Source: Niveibacterium sp. SC-1
GTDB taxonomy: Bacteria; Pseudomonadota; Gammaproteobacteria; Burkholderiales; Rhodocyclaceae
Direction: 5' to 3'
Length of the DNA stretch: 64,000 nt
Assembly (NCBI RefSeq): GCF_038235435.1
Contig: NZ_CP151275.1
Location: 1,860,001-1,924,000 of the forward strand
Shown here: piece by piece, positions 8,432 through 15,689 of the stretch
Numbering within the stretch: the first letter of the stretch is position 1
How the letters are laid out: each line of letters opens with the position of its first letter
Program-made: the position numbers and the translations under genes
The notes under the pieces: generated by a model
Told to the model about the DNA's origin: nothing
Seen by the model: the letters and a program-made list of their open reading frames with translations, nothing else
Databases searched by the model: none

Positions 8432-9046
8432 ATGAAACTCTTCTTCGCACCCGGCACCTGCTCCTTCGCGCCGCACGTCGTGTTGCGCGAGGCCGGTATC
8501 GACGCCGAACTGGTCAGGGTCAACCTCAAGACGCGCCAGACGGCGGACGGCCGTGATTACCTCGCGATCAATCCCAAGGGCTATGTGCCGGCGATCGAGC
8601 TCGATGACGGCAGCGTGCTGACCGAAGGGCCGGCGATCGTGCAGTACCTCGGCGACCGCAATCCGGCGTCCGGCATCGTGCCGGCGGCAGGCAGCCCTGC
8701 GCGCTATCGCCTGCAGGAATGGCTGGGCTTCATCAATTCCGAACTGCACAAGAGCTACAGCACGCTCTTCCATCCGGAACTGCCGGAGGCCTCGCACGAA
8801 TCTGCACGTGCCAATATCGCGAGGCGCCTGGCGGTGATCGAACCGGTGCTGGCCCGCCAGCCCTGGTTGTTGGGCGAACAATTCAGCGCGGCAGACGCCT
8901 ACCTCTACACCGTGGTCAACTGGAGCCAATGGACGCGCGTGTCACTATCGGACTGGCCGGCCCTGCAGGCTTTCGTCGCCCGCGTGGCGGCGCGCCCGGC
9001 AGTGCAGGCCGCCCAGCAGGTCGAGGCCGAGTTGAAGCTCGGCTGA
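8432..9046 (+). CDS. Glutathione S-transferase (beta-class-like)
   Basis: The 204-residue cytoplasmic protein starts MKLFFAPGTCSFAPHVVLRE, the beta-class GST opening with the catalytic Cys10 and nearby Ser, followed by NPKGYVPAIELDDG and the glutathione-binding LTEGPAIVQYL. The C-terminal helical domain (FSAADAYLYTVVNWSQW) is complete. It probably conjugates or reduces electrophiles with glutathione. It lies 54 bp after doxX and in the same direction, in keeping with an aromatic or quinone detoxification operon. Confidence 0.9.
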   Translation: MKLFFAPGTCSFAPHVVLREAGIDAELVRVNLKTRQTADGRDYLAINPKGYVPAIELDDGSVLTEGPAIVQYLGDRNPASGIVPAAGSPARYRLQEWLGFINSELHKSYSTLFHPELPEASHESARANIARRLAVIEPVLARQPWLLGEQFSAADAYLYTVVNWSQWTRVSLSDWPALQAFVARVAARPAVQAAQQVEAELKLG

Positions 9047-9129
9047 TGTGCAGTTGATGCTCGTTTGAACTGATGAAAGCCACGGCGGCGCGCGGGGATG
9101 CGTGCCGCCGACCTGAAGAGAGAATCACC

Positions 9130-9966
9130 ATGTCTTCCGATCTCGTGACCCGCCAGCAGTCCGCCCCCGCAGCCACCGCGGCGCCCGCGCCCCTGCCGGT
9201 GTTGTTCTTCTCGCACGGTTCGCCGATGCATGCGATCCAGGACTCCGCCGCCGCACGCCTGTGGGCGAAGCTGGGCGAGAGCTTGCCGGCGCCGCGCGCG
9301 ATCCTCATGGTCTCGGCGCACTGGGAGACGGCAGCACCGGCGCTCACCGGCAGCGCCCGGCCCGAAACCATCCACGACTTCGGTGGTTTCCCGGAGGTGC
9401 TCTACGAGATCCGCTACCCGGCGCCCGGCGAACCCGCGCTGGCGCAGGCCCTGGCGGCACGCCTGGCAGAGCGGGGCTTTGACGCGCGGGTCGATCCGCA
9501 ACGCGGCCTGGACCACGGCGCCTGGGTGCCCCTGCGGCACATGTATCCCGACGCGGCCATCCCGGTGGTCCAGCTGTCGGTCCAGCCGCACCGCGATGCG
9601 GCGCATCACCTCGCCGTGGGGCGCGCGCTGGCGGACCTGCCGCGCGAAGGCGTGCTGGTCGTCGCTTCGGGTCACATGACGCACAACCTGCGTGACTGGT
9701 TCCATGCGCAAGGTGCCAACGCACCGCTGCCTTATGCGCAGGCCTTCCGCAACTGGATCGACGCGCGCGTGCTCGCGGGCGACACGGGTGGGCTCGCCAC
9801 CTGGCGTGAAGCCGCGCCGGATGCGCGCCGCGCACATCCCACCCCCGAGCACTTCCTGCCGCTCTTCGTCGCCTTGGGCGCCGCGGGGGAGGGCCTTCGC
9901 GCAACGCGGATCCTCGAAGGCTGGGAAGGCGCCGCGCTGGCGATGGACAGCTACCGTTTCGACTGA
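9130..9966 (+). CDS. ygiD: Class III extradiol dioxygenase-like protein (YgiD/LigB family)
   Basis: The 278-residue protein contains the LigB/4,5-DOPA extradiol dioxygenase fold: VLFFSHGSPMHAI with the first zinc or iron histidine, ILMVSAHWET with the second, TIHDFGGFPEVLYEIRYPAP, LDHGAWVPLRHMYPDA and VVASGHMTHNLRD. Enzymes of this family open catechol-type rings. I chose the ATG at 9130 because it has a purine-rich site (AGAGAGAATC) just upstream; the open frame extends to 9073 but without a good site. It completes the doxX-gst operon. Confidence 0.85.
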   Translation: MSSDLVTRQQSAPAATAAPAPLPVLFFSHGSPMHAIQDSAAARLWAKLGESLPAPRAILMVSAHWETAAPALTGSARPETIHDFGGFPEVLYEIRYPAPGEPALAQALAARLAERGFDARVDPQRGLDHGAWVPLRHMYPDAAIPVVQLSVQPHRDAAHHLAVGRALADLPREGVLVVASGHMTHNLRDWFHAQGANAPLPYAQAFRNWIDARVLAGDTGGLATWREAAPDARRAHPTPEHFLPLFVALGAAGEGLRATRILEGWEGAALAMDSYRFD

Positions 9967-10017
9967 GGTATCGACTGAGCCGTCCGCATGCCCTCATCGC
10001 GCCAGCGGTCTGTGGGC

Positions 10018-10098
10018 TATCCCCAGAAGCTGGGGAACAGGCTGTGGATGAATCCTGTATGCGGTACCCAGAGGCTTGATCCGTAAGCGCTTTCGGGC
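10018..10098 (+). repeat. Intergenic repeat copy A (CCCCA hairpin plus TGTGGAT)
   Basis: TCCCCAGaagCTGGGGA forms a near-perfect hairpin, followed by ACAGGC, TGTGGAT, and about 30 bases later CTTGATCCGTAAGCGCTTT. The same order appears in copies near 14189 and 14407. It lies downstream of ygiD. Confidence 0.6.
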
Positions 10099-10223
10099 CG
10101 TGCTCAAGGATGAGGCAGGTGGGTGGGCGGACCCGCAGGCTTGAAGCCTCCCGGGGGCGCCACCATCTGCAGGGTTTCAGATCGGAGTGGCCGGAGCGAT
10201 CCGGCTGCGTGCCCGGAGCCCAC

Positions 10224-10649
10224 ATGATCCTCGCCTGTCCCCATTGCAGCGCGCTGAACCGCGTGCCTGACGCGCGCCTGGCCGAAGCGCCCGGTTGCGG
10301 CCAATGCCATCGTGCCTTGTGCGACGGCAGCGTGGCCGAGCTGAACGCAGGCAACTTCGGCCGCTACGCCGAGCGCAGCGAACTGCCCTTGCTGATTGAT
10401 TTCTGGGCGGCATGGTGCGGTCCTTGCCGTTCGATGGCGCCGCAGTTCGCCGCGGCCGCGACGACACTGGCGGGCCGCGTGCAGCTGGCCAAGCTCGACA
10501 CCGAGGCGGAGCAGGCGCTGGCTGCGCGTTTCAACGTGCGCAGCATTCCGACCCTGGTGCTGATGCAGGGCGGGCAGGAACGCGCCCGCGTCGCCGGCGC
10601 GCGGCCGGCGAGCGAGATCACGCGCTGGGTTGAGGGCGCCTTGGCCTGA
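10224..10649 (+). CDS. trxC: Thioredoxin 2 (TrxC-like) with N-terminal zinc motif
   Basis: The 141-residue disulfide reductase begins MILACPHCSALNRVP and continues GCGQCHRAL, two CxxC pairs that form the zinc-binding head unique to TrxC. The thioredoxin domain follows with FWAAWCGPCRSMAP (active-site Cys pair), and the cis-Pro loop SIPTLVLMQGG. The start at 10224 is chosen because it puts the first zinc cysteine at residue 5, as in TrxC; the upstream extension has no family match. It is a cytoplasmic, often oxidative-stress-induced enzyme. A small hairpin (10650-10666) follows. Confidence 0.92.
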   Translation: MILACPHCSALNRVPDARLAEAPGCGQCHRALCDGSVAELNAGNFGRYAERSELPLLIDFWAAWCGPCRSMAPQFAAAATTLAGRVQLAKLDTEAEQALAARFNVRSIPTLVLMQGGQERARVAGARPASEITRWVEGALA

Positions 10650-10688
10650 GCCCGGTATTTCCGGGCCGCAGGCTTCTGGGCGCGGAGC

Positions 10689-11096
10689 TCAGCTGAGGGT
10701 TTCGGCGCCGGCCTGGGCGCACTGGTGGTCGATCCCCGCCGCTGCGCCGCTGCAGGCGATGGCGCCGACGAGCACGCCGTCCTTGCGCAGCGGGTAGGCG
10801 CCTTCTGAAGGCAGCATCGGCGTGCGCGTGGCGGCGGTGGCGGTGTGCCAGAAGTAAGGGTCGTCAGCCTTCCAGGTTTCCACGGTGCGCGTCGGCACGC
10901 CGAAGGCGGCGGCGGCCACGGCCTTGGCCTGCGCCCATTCCACGGTGAGGAAAGGCGAACCGTCGCCGCGCTTGGCCAGCACCAGGCGTCCGCCGGCATC
11001 GACCACCGCGTAGGAAAGACTCACGCCGAGTTCCTTGGCCTTGGCCTGAGCAGCGCTGCAAGCACGTTCGGCATCGGCGAGGGTGAGGACGCTCAT
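10689..11096 (-). CDS. GlcG/HbpS-family heme-binding-like protein
   Basis: The 135-residue protein fits the GlcG/HbpS family: LTLADAERACSAAQAKA, then LSYAVVDAGGRLVLAKRGDG, AKAVAAAAFGVPT, LPSEGAYPL and VGAIACSGA with the Gly-rich end. Members bind haem or cobalamin or sit in glycolate and diol loci; no such neighbours exist here. The start at 11096 is chosen for the typical MSVLTLADA opening; the frame is open to 11189 but that overlaps nothing conserved. It is divergent from the HD-GYP gene and convergent with trxC. Confidence 0.82.
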   Translation of the reverse strand: MSVLTLADAERACSAAQAKAKELGVSLSYAVVDAGGRLVLAKRGDGSPFLTVEWAQAKAVAAAAFGVPTRTVETWKADDPYFWHTATAATRTPMLPSEGAYPLRKDGVLVGAIACSGAAAGIDHQCAQAGAETLS

Positions 11097-11308
11097 TCTT
11101 CTTGCTCCGTTCCGGTTGTGGTGGCGCATTGTCCGCCGGTGGCGCGGGATGCGCCTGCAGTGGATTGCGAAACGCGCCGGTGGTGACAAATCTGACGCCG
11201 GCCCCGCGTCGGAATTGTCGCGCCGGAGGGTGCGACGTAGAGTCGCGATGCGCCCGTCGGGCCTGCCCCGGTGGGCTCATCGCCGGGCTTCTCCTTTGCG
11301 AGGAAGTC

Positions 11309-14185
11309 ATGCGGCCGTCCACGCCCAAGCGTCACTGGCATCTCCCGCTCAACGTTTTCGCGACGGCGGCGTCGGCGCTCATCTTGCTGGTCGTGGTGTC
11401 CCTGCTCGGGTACGAGGCCTACCGCGGCGCCCAGAATGCGCTCCTCTCCGTGACCGAGGAAACCGTAGGGCATATCAACCAGACCCTGGACGAGAAGCTC
11501 GGGCGCATCCTCGAACCCGCCGACAACCAGCTGCGCCTGCTCGCCCATGCCGGCCTGTCCGATGCCACCGGCCTGGACGCGCAGATCCACATCCTGCCGA
11601 CGGCACGCGAGGTGCTGGAGGGCAACACCCTGGTGGATGCCTTCTACATCGGTTTTCCGCGCGGCGAGTTCGTGCTGTTCCGCCCGTTGCGCGACCCGAA
11701 CGTGATCCGCGCCGTGGGCGCGCCGGAGGGCGCACGCATCCTGATGCAGTCGCTCGCCCGCACGCCGCGCGGCGCGCTGCGCGGGCAGTACCGCTTCTAT
11801 GACGCGCAGTTGCGCCTGGTCGACGCGCGCAACATGCCGGACTACCACTTCGATCCGCGCACCCGTCCCTGGTACCAGCGCGCGCATGAAACAGGCGGCA
11901 CCGTCGTCGCCGAACCCTATGTGTTCTTCACGACCCGCGCGGTGGGCATTACCCTGGCGCGCCGCACGGAGGACGGGGCCGCGGTGCTGGGGCTGGATGC
12001 CACCATGCGTTCGCTGGCGCAGGAACTCGACCGGCTGCGGGTGACTCCGGGGACCGAGATCGCAATCGTGGACGCTCAGCAGCGCGTAGTGGCCTATCAC
12101 GATGCCGCGCGGGTGGCGGTTGCGAACGGGGACCAGAAAGTACGGCTCGCGCAGGTCAATGAGCTGGGTGTGCCGGTGCTGCTGCGTGCCTTCGAACATG
12201 CCGACCGCAGCGGGCGCGCGACAGCCGCAATGGTGGACGGGCGCGGCTGGCGTCTGGTCGCGCGTCCGCTCGGAAGCCAGCGCCATGAAGGCCTGACCGT
12301 GCTCATGGCGATTCCCGACGACGAGCTCTTCTCGAGCGCGCGCGACATCGTCCATCGGCAGGTCCGCGTAGCCCTGCTGCTGATTGTCGCCGCGGTGCCG
12401 CTCAGCTGGCTGGTCAGCACCTTGCTCACGCGGCCCTTGCACCGGCTCGCGCAGGAAACCTCGGCGATCGAGTCCTTCGATTTCACGCCGCGACCCTTGA
12501 GCCGCTCGCGGATCTCCGAGGTTGACCGGCTCGCGCTCGCTACCCAGCGGATGAAGGGCACCATCTCCAACTTCGTATCCACCAGCCTGGCCCTGGGCTC
12601 GGAGACGCAGCTCGGGCGCTTGCTCGAAACCGTGCTCGCCAATGCCCGGCAAGCCGCCGACGCGCGTGCCGGCGTCATCTACCTCTTCCGCGACAAACGT
12701 TTTCTAGAGCGTGCGCATGGTTTGAGCGGCGAAGCCGACGAGCTGCTTTTCCCGGCGAGCCTCTCGACCGAGGAACAGGTCGCGCACCCGACGGTGCGCG
12801 CGGCGCTTGAACGCACCGTGGTCGCCGACGGCGGCGTGCGGATCGCCGCGCCACTTCTTACCCGCGATGGCGCCCTCGTAGGTGTGCTCGATCTCGTGTT
12901 GGCGGCTCCCCTGAAGGGACGCGACGATGCGCGGCGCGGCTTCATCGAAGCGCTTGCGGCGACGGGCGCGGTGGCGATCGAGACGCGCAACCTGATCGAC
13001 CAGCAGAAGGCGCTGCTTGAATCCTTCATCCAGTTGATCGCGGCGGCGATCGACGCCAAGTCGCACTACACCGGAGGCCACTGCCAACGCGTGCCGGAGC
13101 TCGCCAAGATGCTGGCGCAGGCGGCCGACGAGGCGGTGGACGGTCCCTTCGCCGGCTTCCATCTCGCTTCGGATGACCGCGAGGCCCTGCACATCGGCGC
13201 CTGGCTGCATGACTGCGGCAAGGTCACTACGCCGGAGCACATCGTCGACAAGGCCACCAAGCTCGAATGCCTCTACGACCGCATCCACGAGGTGCGCATG
13301 CGCTTCGAGGTGCTCAAGCGCGATGCTCATGTGCGGGCGTTGCAGGCGCAGCAGCCCGACGGTCTGCCCGCCGAGGCGCAGGCCGGGCTGGAGGCCGAAT
13401 GGCGCGCGCTCGACGAGGAGTTCGCCTTCGTCGCCTCCTGCAACCTGGGTGGCGAGGCTATGGACGAGACGCGTCTTGCGCGCTTGCGCACGATTGGCGC
13501 GCGCCAGTGGCTGCGCACCCTGGATGACGGGCTCGGTATTTCATGGGAAGAAGCGCGCCGCCGCACAAGCCATGGTGTGCGTCCGCCGCCGGCCGTCGAG
13601 AACCTGCTCGCGGACAAGCCCGAGCACATCGTCCCGCGCCCGCCCGAAGAGATGTTGCCCCCCGACAATCCCTGGGGCTTCAAGATGGACGTTCCGCAGA
13701 ACACGGCCAATCGGGGCGAGCTCTACAACCTCTCCATCGGCCGCGGCACCCTCACGACCGAGGATCGCTACATCATCAACGAACACATCGTCCAGACGAT
13801 CAAGATGCTCGATCGCCTGCCTTTCCCGCGCCACCTCGCGAACGTGCCGGAGATCGCAGGCGGCCACCACGAACGCATGGACGGCAAGGGCTATCCGAAG
13901 CGGCTCAGGCGTGAGGACATGAGCGTGCTGGCAAGGGTGATGGCGATCGCCGACGTGTTCGAAGCCCTGACCGCGGCCGATCGTCCCTACAAGCGGCCGA
14001 ATACCTTGTCGCAGGCGGTCGCCATCATGTCGCGCATGGTGCGCGACCAGCACCTGGACGGCGAGCTCTTCGAACTCTTCCTGCGCAGCCAGGTGTTCGC
14101 CCACTACGGCGAGCGCTTCCTCTCTCCCGATCAGCGGGACGATGTGGACGTCGATGCTGCGATCCGCGACGCGGGGCTCGCCTAG
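11309..14185 (+). CDS. Membrane HD-GYP signalling protein: dCache, HAMP, GAF, HD-GYP with large insertion
   Basis: The 958-residue protein probably degrades cyclic-di-GMP in response to an external signal. TM1 spans about 17-40, a dCache-like sensor about 45-345 (FYIGFPRGEFVLF, TRPWYQRA), TM2 about 352-372, HAMP to about 430, GAF about 430-570 and the phosphodiesterase domain from about 577. HD-GYP residues are present: GHCQRVPELA, WLHDCGK at about 632-637, then GHHERMDGKGYP at about 851-862 and VMAIADVFEALTAADRPYK. The HD and GYP parts are separated by about 225 residues instead of the usual 60 or so, so about 160 residues are inserted. Start at 11309 has GCGAGGAAG upstream; the frame is open to 11102. 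Confidence 0.85.
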   Translation: MRPSTPKRHWHLPLNVFATAASALILLVVVSLLGYEAYRGAQNALLSVTEETVGHINQTLDEKLGRILEPADNQLRLLAHAGLSDATGLDAQIHILPTAREVLEGNTLVDAFYIGFPRGEFVLFRPLRDPNVIRAVGAPEGARILMQSLARTPRGALRGQYRFYDAQLRLVDARNMPDYHFDPRTRPWYQRAHETGGTVVAEPYVFFTTRAVGITLARRTEDGAAVLGLDATMRSLAQELDRLRVTPGTEIAIVDAQQRVVAYHDAARVAVANGDQKVRLAQVNELGVPVLLRAFEHADRSGRATAAMVDGRGWRLVARPLGSQRHEGLTVLMAIPDDELFSSARDIVHRQVRVALLLIVAAVPLSWLVSTLLTRPLHRLAQETSAIESFDFTPRPLSRSRISEVDRLALATQRMKGTISNFVSTSLALGSETQLGRLLETVLANARQAADARAGVIYLFRDKRFLERAHGLSGEADELLFPASLSTEEQVAHPTVRAALERTVVADGGVRIAAPLLTRDGALVGVLDLVLAAPLKGRDDARRGFIEALAATGAVAIETRNLIDQQKALLESFIQLIAAAIDAKSHYTGGHCQRVPELAKMLAQAADEAVDGPFAGFHLASDDREALHIGAWLHDCGKVTTPEHIVDKATKLECLYDRIHEVRMRFEVLKRDAHVRALQAQQPDGLPAEAQAGLEAEWRALDEEFAFVASCNLGGEAMDETRLARLRTIGARQWLRTLDDGLGISWEEARRRTSHGVRPPPAVENLLADKPEHIVPRPPEEMLPPDNPWGFKMDVPQNTANRGELYNLSIGRGTLTTEDRYIINEHIVQTIKMLDRLPFPRHLANVPEIAGGHHERMDGKGYPKRLRREDMSVLARVMAIADVFEALTAADRPYKRPNTLSQAVAIMSRMVRDQHLDGELFELFLRSQVFAHYGERFLSPDQRDDVDVDAAIRDAGLA

Positions 14186-14188
14186 AAG

Positions 14189-14275
14189 TTCTCCCCAGGG
14201 AGTGGGGAAGAGGCTGTGGATATCACGTGGGCGTACGCGGCAAGCGATTGATCCAGAAGCGATTTGTGTCGATGC
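14189..14275 (+). repeat. Intergenic repeat copy B
   Basis: CTCCCCAgggagTGGGGA, then AGAGGC, TGTGGAT and, at the same distance as in copy A, GATTGATCCAGAAGCGATTT. It begins four bases after the stop codon of the HD-GYP gene. Confidence 0.6.
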
Positions 14276-14406
14276 CCGAAAATTGGGCAGAGTCACGGGA
14301 TGACGTGCTGGTGCGGTGGCCGGTGATCGCTTGCCAGGCAGCTTCAGCTAGACCGTAGCGCTGGAGACGGCTTTAGCCGGAAAGCCATTGGAATCGCGTC
14401 TGAGTC

Positions 14407-14486
14407 GTCCCCAGAGTTTGGGGAAGAGCTTGTGGACAAGTGCAGGACAGCCGACTCAAGTCATTGAGGCGACGGCGTTTTTCCCT
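14407..14486 (+). repeat. Intergenic repeat copy C (more diverged)
   Basis: GTCCCCAgagttTGGGGA, AGAGCT, TGTGGAC, and a weaker distal part (CATTGAGGCGACGGCGTTTTT). The first 33 bases are clear; the right boundary is an estimate. Confidence 0.5.
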
Positions 14487-14616
14487 GTTGCCCAATAATG
14501 TGGCGGGGTCACCAAAAACCGCCCAAAAAAGAAGCCCGGCCGGGCAATCGCCGCGACCGGGCAAGGAGCCACAGGGAGTTCGCTGGGTGTTCGGTCGAGG
14601 ACATCTATCCCTCGGG

Positions 14617-14638
14617 AGGGCGCCGTCTCAGGCGCCCT
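14617..14638 (-). terminator. Possible terminator of the glycine-zipper gene
   Basis: AGGGCGCC, a six-base loop and GGCGCCCT form an eight-pair stem 62 bp past the stop codon. There is no clear T tract on the minus strand, so it is only a candidate. Confidence 0.35.
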
Positions 14639-14699
14639 TGTGCTTGCAGGCAGTTGCGCGGCGGCGTGCACCATTCAGCCGCGCCTATGGCCAAGGCTT

Positions 14700-15398
14700 T
14701 CAGCGCGCGTGGATCTCGCCGTTCTCCACCCGCACCGGATCGCCTGGCTGCCAGGTGGGCTGCTGCGTGTAGGACACGGTGCGCGTCGCACCATCGTTCA
14801 TGCGGACGTCGACTTCCCAACTGGTGCCACTGCGCACGCGCTTCTCGACCTGGTGGCCGGCGAGACCGCCGAGCACAGCACCGCCGATGCGGGCCGCGCG
14901 CTTGCCGTTGCCTTCACCGACCTGGTTGCCGAGCACGCCGCCGATCACGGCGCCACCGACAGCGCCCAGACCCGTGCCTTCGCCTTCATGCTGGATCGTG
15001 CGCACCTTGTCGATCGTGCCGCAATCGGCGCACACGGCGGCGACCGGGGCCGGGCGGTAGTCGTCATCCTGTGCGACCGGATGCGGCTTGCTCTTGTGCA
15101 CCGGACGCGCGCTTGATGCGCCCGTGCTCGACTTGGCGGGTGCTGCGGGTGCGGGTGCCGTGACGGCAGGTGCGGTTGCCAGCTGTGCCGGTGCAGGCGT
15201 TTCAGGCAAGGCCTGGGGCGCACTGGCGGTGGCGAGCGGCTCGGCGTTGCGCGCGCCGCTGCCGGGAATCCAGCCGAAGATTGCGCCGACGGCGGCAAAG
15301 CTCGCGAGGATCACCGCGATCGCGGCGACCCAGAGCACCGGATGCAGATTGCGCTGCGCAATCGCGTTGCCAGGGGCGTGGACGGGGTGGGTGTTCAT
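14700..15398 (-). CDS. Glycine-zipper 2TM-domain membrane protein
   Basis: The 232-residue protein has an N-terminal membrane anchor at about 20-45 (LHPVLWVAAIAVILASFAAV), a low-complexity Ala/Pro region (about 55-110), then VCADCGTIDKVRTIQHEGEG and a glycine zipper (LGAVGGAVIGGVLGNQ, then ARIGGAVLGGLAGHQVEK), ending in a beta-rich tail (WEVDVRMNDGATRTVSY). Proteins of the SlyB/2TM glycine-zipper type insert in the outer membrane or envelope. The single N-terminal helix rather than a lipobox suggests inner-membrane anchoring. A double hairpin stands immediately upstream of the start. The exact role is unknown. Confidence 0.82.
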   Translation of the reverse strand: MNTHPVHAPGNAIAQRNLHPVLWVAAIAVILASFAAVGAIFGWIPGSGARNAEPLATASAPQALPETPAPAQLATAPAVTAPAPAAPAKSSTGASSARPVHKSKPHPVAQDDDYRPAPVAAVCADCGTIDKVRTIQHEGEGTGLGAVGGAVIGGVLGNQVGEGNGKRAARIGGAVLGGLAGHQVEKRVRSGTSWEVDVRMNDGATRTVSYTQQPTWQPGDPVRVENGEIHAR

Positions 15399-15419
15399 GG
15401 AAGGCTCCGTGTTTTGTGT

Positions 15420-15466
15420 GCTTCGATGCCATCAGGATAGATCGCATCGAAGCCCCGAAAACGGGG
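15420..15466 (-). promoter_or_regulatory. Double inverted repeat upstream of the glycine-zipper gene
   Basis: GCTTCGATGC (15420-15429) pairs with GCATCGAAGC (15444-15453) around a 14-base loop, and directly beside it CCCCG-AAAA-CGGGG (15453-15466) forms a second hairpin. They begin 22 bp before the start codon at 15398, so they could be an operator or leader structure. Confidence 0.4.
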
Positions 15467-15689
15467 GCCTAACGGCTTGTTACAGGTGCGAGAGATGACG
15501 CGCGCGAATCGATCTCCACGCGCAGCGCGAGTGCTGGCGCGCCCTAGCCGAATCCGCGGGAGTGACCGTTGTTACGATTTTCCGATGCCGCAGAGGTCTT
15601 GTCCTACACCGCAAAGCGCGGCAGACCGGCTTTGAGAAGGCATGCGCATGACGGCCGCGGTGAGCGAGCGAGGCCTCGCCCGGATCTGA

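Larger units (their letters stand above)
14186..14699. other. Gene-poor stretch carrying two intergenic repeats and a hairpin
   Basis: No credible gene lies in these 514 bases. It holds repeat copies B and C and a hairpin at 14617-14638. Short open frames are arginine-rich and unsupported. Confidence 0.6.
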
